From: Doris montereyensis
Lineage: Eukaryota; Mollusca; Gastropoda; Nudibranchia; Dorididae
Direction of reading: 5' to 3'
Assembly (NCBI GenBank): GCA_037039925.1
Contig: JAXRKP010000001.1
Location: forward strand, 595,001-659,000
Length of the DNA: 64,000 nucleotides
The position numbers and the translations under genes are program-made. This document shows, one piece after another, positions 35,101 to 46,992 of the stretch; position 1 is the stretch's first letter, and every line of letters begins with the position of its first letter. Below the pieces are notes generated by a model. The model did not search any database. It saw nothing but the letters and a program-made list of their open reading frames with translations, and had not been told where the DNA came from.

Positions 35101-36517
35101 TGCTCTTTGCAGAAGAACCTCATACACTTCATTGTCACTGTCAGAGTCAATGAGCTCTTTAACACCTCTATCATATTCATTGCACTATGGATCATGACTA
35201 TCATCAACTCTAGACGTGTTAGAATCAGATTCATGTCTATCTTCAACTCTAGCCTAGTCAGAATCAGATTCATTACAGTGCATAATCTGTTCATCATTGA
35301 GATGTTCGATTTTGAGTTGAAAAAATAGGTCAAGTCCGGATCAAATCGACAAATTTTGAACAGAAAAAATCATGCAGTAGCAACAGTCTATTACAAAAGT
35401 AGGAAAACTACTCTACATAACAATTTACTTCTGTTTTATTTTATATTCAGCCTTTTTAGTGGAGCTGGTCAAGTTTCGACCACAGTCATTAGTCGGCAAT
35501 ACGAATGACAACCAAAAGTTTCGACTACACGGTAACATACGGGTTAAGGCCCATAGAGCTGGAGCTTATCCCGGTTTTTATAGCTTGAAGTTTCGACTAC
35601 ACAGTAACATAAGGGTTAAGGCCCATAGAGTTGGAGCTTATCCCGGTTTTTATAGCTTGAAGCGGAACATGTGACAATAATCATTTCCTGGCCAGGATGC
35701 TAGTCTGACCTAGGTTTTTACTCCCAAACTAGTGCTTGTACCCATTTCCACCTGGGTCGAGTGGGGAAAATGCGTGATAAATGTCTTTCCCAAGGGACAC
35801 AACTTCAGACCTGGCTTTGCTAGGATTCGAACTCCGGACCTCATGATCCCCAGTCTGGCAGCCTAACCACTCGGACACCAGCACCACCAACTTGACATGT
35901 GAAACATGTAAAATATACAACTTGAACACATAGGGGTACACAGACTTAAAATCCATCTTCATCTGTCATATCATCATCATTGGGTTTGAAACATTTTCCA
36001 GCCAAATATAATATTTATGAACAGAAACCAGGTTCAATACAACCCCTCCCCCTAAAACTATTACTCAGTAAATATAAAGTACAAAGAAGGCACAGTGCCA
36101 GGAAAAAAAGGAAGTGAAGTGCTCCTGATCAACAAGGAGAAAAATCTAACAAGCATTAATTAAATAGTTCACTATGGGACGAATAACTGGTAACATCTTC
36201 TGAAAATTTAATCAGAAAGAAATAAGAAATCTGTTTTGTATCGTATCTGGTGTTTTGAGGATCAATTTACAGACGACCAAATACAGATGCAGGTCCCAGC
36301 TCATAAAAAGTATGTCAGTCAGTTAAAAAAGACCAGGTTAAAAATCATCATCATAACAATGATACACGGTGTATTACACCATATCCCTCGACTTACAAAT
36401 AATAATTCGTTGTCATCACACTCTCTGAACGACAATTTAATGCGTTACCTTGTCAATTACCTCCGGTTTTCGTTTCGATTTGGTCAAACCTGCGGCACTT
36501 GGCTTCCCAGTCGGCAT
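26167..36517 (-). CDS. RING-finger and coiled-coil protein, putative E3 ubiquitin ligase
   Basis: Seven exons read in consistent phase on the minus strand: 36517-36449 (ATG), 32286-32214, 29440-29313, 28908-28483, 28082-27812, 27380-27152 and 26272-26167 (stop TGA 26169-26167), giving about 430 residues. The N-terminus is basic and the middle is Ser/acidic-rich. The RING finger is split by intron 4: CIVC ends exon 4, and CGHTLCKAC followed by CPAC lies in exon 5, giving C-x2-C, CxH, C-x2-C and C-x2-C, all eight zinc ligands. Exons 6-7 (YQNQFVTLHTRYEVLSKEHE onwards) form a heptad-rich coiled coil, probably for dimerisation. I see no B-box, so it is not a typical TRIM protein. E3 activity is inferred from the RING. 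The first intron is about 4.2 kb and a further small exon there cannot be excluded. The gene is head to head with FBXL18. Confidence 0.8.
33041..33292. mobile_element. Foldback element with two tRNA-like arms
   Basis: This is a near-perfect inverted repeat with arms of about 110 bp around a loop of roughly 30 bp (near 33152-33176). Each arm contains a tRNA-type B box (GGTTCGATCCC) within GAGGTCGTGGGTTCGATCCC. The outer ends are ATGTAATGACACAAGATAAT and its complement. It lies in intron 1 of the RING gene. A diverged single arm occurs near 5400-5540. It is not a tRNA gene, as no cloverleaf can be built from one arm. Confidence 0.8.
34440..34490 (-). repeat. SINE tail fragment
   Basis: AAGTAAGTTCCTTCAAGGCC followed by CTTAACCC is the reverse complement of the SINE tail seen near 25570-25615. 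It is a short decayed piece in intron 1 of the RING gene. Confidence 0.4.
35030..35330 (-). pseudogene. Decayed acidic coding remnant, possibly transposase N-terminus
   Basis: On the minus strand one frame reads an acidic, Asp/Ser-rich sequence (EHLNDEQIMHCNESDSD, later KELIDSDSDNEVYEVLLQRA and IWHWDCFKI), interrupted by two in-frame stops. The composition is coding-like and resembles the acidic N-terminus of piggyBac-type transposases, but no catalytic part is present and the identity is not established. It lies within RING gene intron 1, on the same strand as that gene. Confidence 0.3.
35460..35895 (-). mobile_element. tRNA-derived SINE, with tandemly duplicated tail
   Basis: Read on the minus strand from 35890, the element starts with a tRNA-like head: TGGTGTCCGAGTGGTTAGGC (A-box region), then GGAGTTCGAATCC (B box). 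A conserved body follows, with CCCCACTCGACCCAGGTGGA and the tail ACCGGGATAAGCTCCAACTC. The tail segment is present twice in tandem (about 35519-35588 and 35588-35660). Another long copy is at 54140-54405, with fragments near 15915-16040, 25545-25640 and 34440-34490. SINEs use LINE enzymes to move; no shared 3' end with the local LINE was seen. Confidence 0.75.
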
Positions 36518-36682
36518 TTTCACCCTTATAAGCACGGGTTGAAATGGAGCTGATAAAGATGAATATCAAAGAAATTTTGGACGAGAGAGAAGGCCAACGC
36601 GTCTCCGTTTCTAAGGTTTAAAAGGGGGAAACTCTTTTCAAAACAAGGGAAGTAAGTCTTATTGTCTGCATCAGCGCTAAAG
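36518..36682. promoter_or_regulatory. Bidirectional promoter between the RING gene and FBXL18
   Basis: Only 165 bp separate the two divergent start codons (36517 minus and 36683 plus), so this interval and the flanking 5' UTRs must carry both promoters. No clear TATA box sits at a sensible distance for either gene. The local sequence is less AT-rich than the surroundings and contains AACGCG. The exact transcription start sites cannot be seen. Confidence 0.6.
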
Positions 36683-39600
36683 ATGGCGGACGTTGGAAAA
36701 CAAATCAACAGTTTTGACAGACTACCAGATGATGTTATTTTGTATATTTTGAAATATCTATCATTCAAAGATTGTTTCAACCTTAGACATGTTAACAAAC
36801 GATTTGAGGCAATATGCACAGACAAGTCGCTTAACAGGTGAGCATTTTGAATGTTGATGACACTGCTAGCATTAGATATCTAGGCTATTTCGTTATGCCG
36901 CCTTGAACGATAACACTATTTATTTTCTTAGACGTGCACTAGAGTAGATCTCTACAGTTATATCAGATTTTAGTATCAGGTATTGAGGTGGCCTTAAATC
37001 CAATTTAGATCCTAGAGATCTAGATCTAGAAGCTAAATAGATTTAAATCTAGATATATCTAGCTCTAGATCTACTGCATATTACATAGATTATGATAGAT
37101 TTAGATTTAGATCTAGAGTCTATTCTCGATCTTCTATGTACAGTAATGTCCGCATTACAAACCGCCAACATGCACGATTTGTCATAATACACGTTTTTAT
37201 TTCCATGTAACAGAATTTTACAACGCTAGCCTAATTATCCTCTCAAAATGCAACAACGGATGGCTTGACTTGGTCAAGATGCAACAGGTTTTTGCAAGTC
37301 CGTCTTCAGTTCGTTGCATTTAAAGAATCAATCTCGGTGAAAGTAAAAAGATAAATTTGATAATCTCTTCTCGTCTCGTCTCAGTGACAAAATGTTTCGC
37401 GCACATTGTATGTGTGTGGGTATATGTGTGTGTGTGTGTTATCTAGAGTGGTGTAACGTCAACAAGGCTCTATAACATCAGTACGACTAGTCAGTTCTGT
37501 TTGATGTATCTGATAAAGTTCTCTCTATTTCAATTAAAGTAGAAGCTCCCGTTTCAATAAAAATTTAATGTTGTTTGTTCCATACAATAACTTAGAAGAA
37601 TCTGTTATGATCATAGTTTATCTTAAATTGGGTGGTTGTTTTGCTGTTAAATGTAGCTACTATGCTGAAGTTACAGTTACAGTGGCCATGTTGATGTTAT
37701 ATAAAGGGAAATTTGGGACATTCCTTGGCATCAACCAATCAAAATGCCCAGTTTATACAAATGGGTCATATTTATTAAAAGATACACTATTTTTAAATTT
37801 CTTCCAGTGCCATAACATTATTTGGAAAATAAGTTCCTTTATTTACATGACCTCTTCTTCTGGTCCTTAGGATGTTAGACCACTCTAGATCTATATTCAC
37901 TATATGCATACATACACACGACAATTGTCTTGGCTCTGATCACCCTTACCTGCCCCTTCCTCCCTGACTCAGTTGGCCTGCCGGACAGACAGCTGATCGG
38001 CTCTCTCTCTTTAATCACAGTGAGAGAGTCTGAGAAAGGTCTTGTGTCACTTTTACTCACAGAGATCGTACTCTATATATGACATGTGTCTATATATGAC
38101 CTATCCCTAGGTACCAAATGTTTCCATTATCCAACCCCTATTATTATTAGTGAGAGAAGAATTGACAGAACTATGAGGCCTTTTGGGTCTTGTGTCAAAC
38201 CAATGAACAAGAAACAAAACACAAATAATTGATAGCGAAAAACAGTTTATTTCGAGACAAGAATGGCAATGTAACTAATGGATTACAGCCCTCGATTCCG
38301 TCAAAATGGACCGTGCATTTTGACGGAGACTACTGTACAAAATACATATTATATATATTCAGCTGTAAAGACATCCTCAAAGATGAAGAAAATGAATGTA
38401 GGGATGTAAATCTGATGATGATTTAGTTTTGTTTGGAAGATCAGAAAGTAACCTTCAGTCTAATATCAACATGCTGAATAATTAACTAAGTAAAAGAGGA
38501 ATCAGAGAAAATGCAAAAATAACAAAAACTAGGGAAGTGAAAACACAAAATCTTTAATTGGGCAGGGAAAATTTTGAACAAGTTTAAAGCTACAATTAAC
38601 TAAGAGGAAAAATCAGCCAGAGAATTATACAACCATCTAGGAAAGGCATAGGTGAACAAGAATTGTCAACAAAAACCAAGATGACAGTATACAACACAGC
38701 TTATTGTCCTACTCTCTTATATGGCCGTGAAACAGTAGAATATAAGCAGCTGAAATGAAATATCTAAGAAGAGTAGAGAAGTGAAAACTAAAGAAACAAA
38801 CTCAGAAACACAACAATAAGAGATCAAACCAAAGCAGACGGCATAAAAACTAAGATAGAAATAAATGAACTCAGATGGTTTGGGCATATAAACAGATTGA
38901 ATGATAATAGAATGGCTAGATCAGTATACGATGCTAAAACTCAAAGTAAAAAACCAAAAGACAGACCTCGGAGAAAGTGGGAAGAAGATATAAAAGAGGC
39001 ATTAAAGCAAAGAAATTTATCTTTCACTGAAGGTAACAGAAAATGCCAGGACAAGGCAGTATGGAGAAAGATCATTTCGGGCATCTAAACCCATACACCG
39101 GAAGGTAAAACAGAAACTGATCAAAAAAGGAAGAAGGCATTTAAATCAGGAAACAATTACAAATCTTAGCGTGGAGATTTTTCCCTCTAACTGCCCGGAG
39201 CCAATCACCTGCATCAAAACGACAAGGATTTTAATGCATGACAGTGATGTCTTACGTAAAGGGAAAATTTAAAACAAATATTTCATAGTTATGGATTTTC
39301 TTTCTTTCTTTATCTCCCATTCTACCTTCCGGTGTATGGGTTTTAGATGCCCGAAATGATCTTTCTCCAGGCTGCCCTGTCCTGACAGTTTTTGTTTCCT
39401 TCCAAAAAAAGTTAAATTTTCTTTGCGTTAATGCCTCTTTATATCTTCTTCCCACTTTCTCCGAGGTCTGCCTTTTGGTCTTTTACCTTGAGTTTTAGCA
39501 CTGTATACTGATTTAGCTATTCTATTGTCATTCATTCTGTTAACATGCCCAAACCATCTCAATTGATTTGTTTCTATCTTAGTTTTTATGCTATCTGCTT

Positions 39601-42600
39601 TGGTTTGATCTCTTATTGCTGTGTTTCTGATTTTGTCTCTTTTAGTTTTCCCTACTACTCTTCTTAGATATTTCATTTCGGCTGCCTGCACTCTACTGTA
39701 TTCCCTACTGTCTAAGGTCCAGGTTTCACTGCCGTAGAGGAAAGTAGGACAATAAACTGCGTTGCATACTGCCATTTTGGTTTTTGTTGACAATTCTTGT
39801 TTACCTACAAATGCCTTTCGTAGATGGTTATATATTGCATCTGCCTTTAGATTCTCTGCTGATTTCTTCTCTTAGTTTTCCCTCTGAGTTAAGCATTACT
39901 CCTAAGTAATCCTTTGAACTTGTTCTAAATTTCCCTGCCTAATTTAAGATTTTGTGTTTTAGCTTCCTAGTTTCTAGCATTGTTTTGGTTTTCTTTGCAT
40001 TTACTCTCATTCCTCTTTATTTAATTCTGTATTCATTATGTTGATATTTGAGGTCCCTTTCTGATTTCCCAAACAGAACTAAATCATCAGCAAATGAAAG
40101 CATTGATACATTTAGTGGTTTGAGCTTCCACATACCTACATTCATTTTCTTCATGTTTGAGGATGCCTTTACGACTGTATCCATAAATGTGATAAACGAA
40201 ATAAGACTTAGGATACAACCCTGTCTTACTCCTATATCTACATTAAATTCTTCAGATACATTTCCAGCTACTCTCACTGCACATGTTGGTTTATTGTAAA
40301 AACTTTTAATGGCTTCTATTAAATTTTGCTCTACGTTGTGTTCTTTTAAAGAATGCCATAGTTCGTCCCTCCTCACAGTGTCAAATGCCTTTTTCTAAGT
40401 CAATAAAACACAGGTGCAAGTCAAGGTTTCTCTCAAGGAATTTTTCTATTATTTGTCTAATTGTAAATATGGGATCTTGTACACTTCTTCCTGGTCTAAA
40501 TCCACTCTGGTGTTCTTCAATCTGATCCTCTACTCTTTTCCTTAGTCTCATTTCCAGAATCCTGGCATACGCTTTTCCTGGTATGCTAAGTAGTGATATC
40601 CCTCTATAGTTTGAGCATTCCATAGTTGATCCTTTCTTATGTATTGGTACTACCGTTACCTTTTTCCAGTTGCTTGGCACCTGTTTTGAACTTCCATGCT
40701 TGTTGACATATTGCATGTAGTAGTTTGTCTGCCTCTCTCCATTGGTTTTTAATCATTTCTGGACAAACTTGATCTGCTCCTGGGACTTTTCCTAATTTCA
40801 CTTTACTTATAGCTGTTTGAAGTTCTTCCATTGAGATAACTACATCTTCAGCTGTCTCATCTCGATTACTTGTTACTCTTACTAATTGATCTGTACTCCT
40901 TGTTTCATATGTTCTGGAGGGATTATGTAATTGTTGAAAATACTTCCTCCACGTTTCCATGATTTCCCTGTCTCCTTTCATTATTTCTCCTTTGGCATTC
41001 TTAATTTGTCATATTGGGCATGCTTTGATCTTTCTCATGCTCTTCATTGCTCCCCAGAACAGCTTTTGATTTCCTTGATAGCTTTCTTGAAGTCTTTGCC
41101 CAAACTCTTCATACTGTCCCTGTTTTGCTTTCCTAACTTCCTGTTTGGCGATAGTTCTTTTACTCACATAATCTATCCTATCCTCTGGTCTCTTTGTTTG
41201 CAAGTATTTCTTCCAGGCATCTTTCTTTTCTTTGATCTTAGTCTTGACATTCTCATTCCACCATGCTGTTCTTTTCCTATCTCCTTTAATTTGTTTCCTA
41301 CCACAGACCTCTTCAATACGACTGAGGAGTGTTTCTTTATATATTTGCCACTTTTCTTTTATTGTGCTTTCCTTCAGATCCATCTGCCTTTCACTGATAG
41401 ATGTTTTTATCCTGGATTGATACATTTGTTTTACTATTGGTTTATTTAGTTCTTCTATTTTGAGTTTAGTAGCTTTTTTCTCTTTCTTTTTCTGTTTGTT
41501 TTCTTCAGTTAATAATCTCATTTTGGCTATCACTAGGTGATGATCACTAAATATTTCAGCTCCTCTGCTTACTCTAGCATCCATTGTACTGTAAAAAAGG
41601 GAGCTGCTAACTATTATGTAGTCTATCATTGACTTTTCACATCTGTCTTCATTTACTCTTATATATTTGTGGATATCTTTATGAGGAAAAAAATGTGTTA
41701 GCTATTTTCATGTTATTCTTTAGGCAAAAATCTATTAGTCTCTCTCCATTTGGAGAAGTTGTTGTCTTTCCTTCTTTACCTATTACTCCTCCTGATGTTT
41801 CTACATTGTTGCCTACTCTAGCGTTTAAATCTCCTAAAACCATTAATTCCTGTTTGGGTTTGAGATTCTCTGCAGCTATTTGTAAATCATTTTCGAAGAT
41901 ATCTTTTTCTTTCTTTGGTGGCATCTTCGTTTGGTCCATAAGCTATTGATAATTTAATTTCTCTTCCTTTTGTTTTAATATCTAATAGCCTTGGGCTTAC
42001 AAATTTGTACAGTGGAACACGTTTAAATCGAAAACGGTTAAACCAAAAAGATCGATAAACCGAAAGGATTTGGAATCCCCGATCTTTTCTTCTCTTTGTC
42101 TTTGTTAAATAAATAGCGATAAACCGAAATGGCCCTACCGCTAAACCGAAATAAAAATTCACTGAGTTGCGGTCCAAAAAGTCAACCTACAACTTTGCCG
42201 TGCTAGTTCAAGACATCCAAGAAGGCTACAATTACTAGGCTATACACTATACATGTGTACAATCACACGCAAGAGAGAGAAGTGGGGGGGGGAGATGGGT
42301 GGCGTGATGCTACGGTCAATGGCTGCTGCACAGTGCGTGAGAGGCAAATAATCCGCGTGTCACCGATCAGTGATCGTCATAGGCTGGTTCACTGCACTGT
42401 CACTGATTACGGCCACACGCGACGGCATTCCATCACGAATGTGTAAGTACTGTAAGCGGTGTGTATGCGAGTGTACACTGTGCGTGTTGACGATTGTAAT
42501 TTCTTCCTTTCCACAATCGAATCTTCAGCCACGTGGATGTTTCTTGCTTTGCTCTTCGGTACCACTACAACCTGTGACTATAAATTCCATCCATAATTAC

Positions 42601-45600
42601 GAAAATCATGTCGAAAAGAAAGCACAATGCGTATACCCTGCAGTTTAAGCAACAGTTTATTAAAAAGGTTGACGGGGAAACCGAGTAAAAGTGAGATATA
42701 CCGGAAACTTGGAATTCCGAATTCTACACTCTCGACCATAATGGCTAAGAGAGAGCAGATAGAAAACAAGGCTAGCAGCAGCACATTCTTTCAGCCTGCA
42801 ACTCAGAAGATGAAGAAGTGCAGCCACGAAAACGTTGAGGCGGCGCTTTTTATATGGTTTACTAGTGCTCGAAACCTAAATGTTCCTATATCAATATCAG
42901 GACCTATTCTAATGGAGAAAGCGTTGATGATTGCCGAAGAACTGAACAGCGATTTCGAGCCCAACACTGGCTGGCTTGAACGATTTAAACAGAGAAGGGG
43001 ATTTCTTTCCGTAACAAAAAAAAAAACAACTAAACATACTTGAAGTTGAAGACAATCGTACATCATAGGGTCCACGGCAGGCCACGCCGTGTGCATGACG
43101 TCAAGGGAGACAACTCTAGAATTATTTTAATACATTATTACTTCCCTTTACTGAACGCCATTTCTGAGGGACTAGCGCTAAACCGAAATACATTGACCGG
43201 TCCTGTCAATTTCGGTTTAAACGTGTTCCACTGTAGTAGCATTTCTTGCCTTTTATGCATTAGAAGGCCTACTCCTGCTTTAGCTCTATCTTTGACATCT
43301 ACTCATGAGAAGATTAAAGTATGATTCGATTCTACATTTTCTATTCCTTGTCCTTTTTTCTTTGTTTCTGTAATAGCCAACTTTAAATTTTTCCATTTCT
43401 TCAGCTAATTTTAACTCCTTTCCATTAATTGCCCTTAACATTCCATGTTCCAAAAATCACAGTCCATGTTCTTTTCCAGAGTCGTCTTGAAAGTTCAAGC
43501 CGGGTATATGATTGTATATATTACTTTGAATCAGGTTGTTTTGGATAAGCAGGGGATTAGCCCACTGTACCCTAGGTAGATGGTGGGGCTGCTGCCCCCA
43601 CTTGTTATTTTCTGAGGATTAACTCCCCCTAGCCTGGGCCTTGTTATTTTCTGTCAGGATTAACTCCTGTAGCCTTTAGTCATTCAAGACCAGCCTGCAA
43701 GGCAGCAGGTTGTTACTTTCTGTCAGGATTAACTCGTTAATCCTTTGGTCGGTCAAAACCTGCCTGCAAGGCAGCAGGTTGTTTTCTTTCAGGGTTAACT
43801 CCCTTTGGTCAGCCAAGACCTGCCTGCAAGGCAGCAGGAGACTCGTGGAAGGCGGAATCATTTACTCCCCGTACAGGTGCTTACCTGTCCACTGCCCGGG
43901 TTATGGATTTTACATAGAGAAATTACCTTGATGCACCTTTTATAGGTGTTGTGTGAATCTTTTGCATTTTCGGTATTTTTGGGTCAAATTTCATGATCTT
44001 GGTGTCGATATGAAAGTCACACTAAGAGAAGAATTACAAAAGTCTTTTTAGTAATCTGCAACAAAAATCTTTGTAATTACGCATTTGGAAAATCAAATAA
44101 TTGGTAAAAATTTAGATAAACCTGCTCAATCTACATCCACAAAGCCATAGACCAGTGAGCATGTTTGATCTGTCAGATTGCTGAGACGAGAGCCTATCTT
44201 GGGTAGTCTGACCAAACTCAGTTGTGTATTTGAATGCAGGTTGCTTTGGAGGAGGGAAAAAGCATGAAGCGAGACGCGTTTAGCGTTCCGAATAATTTCC
44301 ATAAAATTCACACCTTCATCAGTACCAGTGTATTATATTCATCGCATGAAGTCAAGTATAAAGTGGAGACTTTTATGCCCAACGAGAATAAAATCAGTCC
44401 TAATCCCGCCAAGATTGGATGAGAAATAACAATTCTAGACATTAAATTAATTTTTGCAACAAGTGTGTAAAATTCAAATACTTTAGTTATTTATGGATCA
44501 ATTTAGAGTTGTTTGTATCATTATTCTTCTCTTTATAATTTGAAACTGATGAGTGCATCCCGATTCCTCAAAACCAAATAGCAAGCATTTTAGCTTTTTA
44601 GTCTTAGCAAGCATTTTAGCTTTTTAGTCTTGACGCACTAATTAATGTATTCCAGCAGCCGTTTACTTTGACTCAACCACCTTCAACATTCCAAGTAAAA
44701 GCAAGGATAGTTTATAAATATGCTGTGTCCTGAGTAATAATATTTTCCGGGTTATAGATCATAAACTAATAAACTAGTCAGAGACAAGAATGGGATATTT
44801 GATCCCAGAGTTTTGGTAGACAACACATGAGCCAATGAATCTAGAGGAGGGCAGAGTTTCACCTCAGAATATGTCGGTTTGTTACAAACTTCAAAAAAGA
44901 TATGTCCTTAAGTATGCAAGAATTGGGTGAAGAGCCAAATGTGCTCATGTATAAAGCGATGGGAACACAAGGGGGTTTTACAAGTTTCTCTGCATTGTAA
45001 GGCATTGCATGATTATTAAACCTTGTAAGACTAAGCTGTCGGCTGACCTCGATATCAATCGACAATCTCGTTCCGCTGTGTGCGAGGCTTCCGCACGTGG
45101 CAATGATAGTTTTCTCGCCCCGCTGATGAGGCTGCCGCAGTTGACCACGACGTACCTGTGATTATTGTGATAGTTTTTTATCTTCGTTGAGTAAGGACAT
45201 AGCGGGCAACTCGTTTTGTTATTGTTATTGTCATCGTGTTTATATTGCATTGTTTACTAACAATAACATCTATTACAGCCTACTTTTATTAAACATGAAA
45301 AGGAATAATACTGCAGTTGGCCCATTACTAATGAAGAGGAATATGAAAGGTATAATACTAATAGATAGAAACGGGTCAGGACCGAGAAACCTTCAATGTG
45401 CCCAACCTTCATAAGCAATAAGGAGACAGAAACAAATAAACACTAAACAATGACGGAGGAAACTAATAAAGCCATTGGTGCAACGACTCATCAACAGAAC
45501 AAGTTTCATATAAACAATAAACTAAAAGAAAGAAGAAAACAAAATACAACTGCCATAAAAGAGACAGAGAGAGAGGAGGGAGGGGTAGAAAGGGAGAGAG

Positions 45601-46946
45601 AACGAGGAAGATAAAGAAAGACGAATAGAGAGGACGGAGAAAATGAGAGAAAGAGAGACAGAGATTAGGTAACATATAGAGGGGGGGCACATGGCTGCAT
45701 GGTCAGGCTTTACTCCAGTCATTCAATAATAGCGTGGCTGGCTGTGTCAAATTTTATGTAGTAGAGTTTCAATGAACAACATTTATTTTTATTTCTAAAG
45801 GAATTATTTTCTTTTTCACATCTAAATAAAATAATAGAATTATAATACTAATACTAGAGTAAATGTCCAACTGCTAATCCCATGACGAGTCCATTGTGCA
45901 TAGGTAACCCATTCGAAACGCCCACCGGTTTATTGCTTTTACAAGTGTGTATCGCCCCAGCTGCGGCAACGCGCTCTATCCCAGACCTAACGCCTAAATG
46001 CCCGCAATCTCAGTGAAACCGATTTTTTTCTATATAAATTGCCCCTCTAAATGCCCGTTTCAAAACCAAGATTTTCGCCTAAATGCCGGTCTCAATGGCA
46101 ACTGCAGATATCTTTTTCTCCAAAGTATTGTAAAAAACGTCCGTAATTGATTAAATATTCTGTTTTTCGTTCATTATACCTGTAATCTGATCGTTAATCT
46201 AATAGGGCTTAAGCCTGTCAACAATGTGCCATGCATTGAAACCACCCTTCATTACCTATCCACTGTAGGCCCTAATGTACTAAACGGTGACCAATCTTCT
46301 CTTCATAACTCCACCCACTGTACATCCTTTTGTCCCATTACATCACTGGTTTGTCATCCGGCAATTAGAATTGAACAGTCTTCCGGACTCCGCCCACATC
46401 TCTTTCTTGATGTCATAAGTGGCATGCAACCACCTGCCGTCTTTAGACCGGGCGCTCATTGCGATCAAGGGACAGAGTGTGAACAGTTTTATTGCCTCCC
46501 AAATTTGCATAATTCCATAAGTCAAAGATCTCGTGATTAAAAAAGTCACGTGATTGTAGTGTGGGTTATGCCAGTTAATGAGGAAACACTGGATCAGGTC
46601 TTTTTTCTTCTAGCCTCCACAGCAGCAATTTGAATTATACAAAGCTACACACAGATCTCCATCTTGAAAATAAAAATGATTTACAAAAAAAGCTTTAAAT
46701 CCTGGCCAAAATTGACAAGTCACTAGAGAAAGCCAACTTCACAGAAATAGACCTACCCCCAAATTATTGCCCCTGACCTACTTTTGTCTAAATGCCTGTT
46801 TCGCCTAACTGCCCGTTTTGTCTGCTTCCCAATCACCGGGTATTTAGGCGGTCACTACTGTACTGCTTTGTATGAATGTTGTAAATACTTTTTGATATTG
46901 TAAAACACTGTCGAACACTTTGAGTTAAGGATTAAGCGCTATACAA

Positions 46947-46992
<46 letters not shown>

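Larger units (their letters stand above)
39300..43900 (-). mobile_element. Non-LTR retrotransposon copy E, most complete, split by a Tigger insertion
   Basis: The flanking direct repeat TTATGGATTTT (39289-39299 and 43901-43911) is the target-site duplication. On the minus strand the order is: 5' array of about 60-bp units (43860-43620); AP-endonuclease in two pieces either side of the insertion (GDLNARVG near 41830, SDHHLVIAKM near 41545); linker (AWWNENVKTKIKEKKDAWKK near 41265); reverse transcriptase (SGFRPGRSVQD near 40485, VRQGCILS near 40220, SFADDLVLFG near 40080); and a C-terminal region (LRWFGHVNRMNDNR near 39545, GRPRRKWEEDIK near 39465). The FADD catalytic box is intact, but frameshifts break the frame in several places. 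The Tigger element at 42010-43233 interrupts the endonuclease. The whole nest lies antisense in FBXL18 intron 1. Confidence 0.92.

Noticed and set aside
45463..45722. Leu/Ser-rich open frames on the minus strand
   Set aside because: They come from the purine-rich low-complexity stretch, with no splice sites or family similarity.
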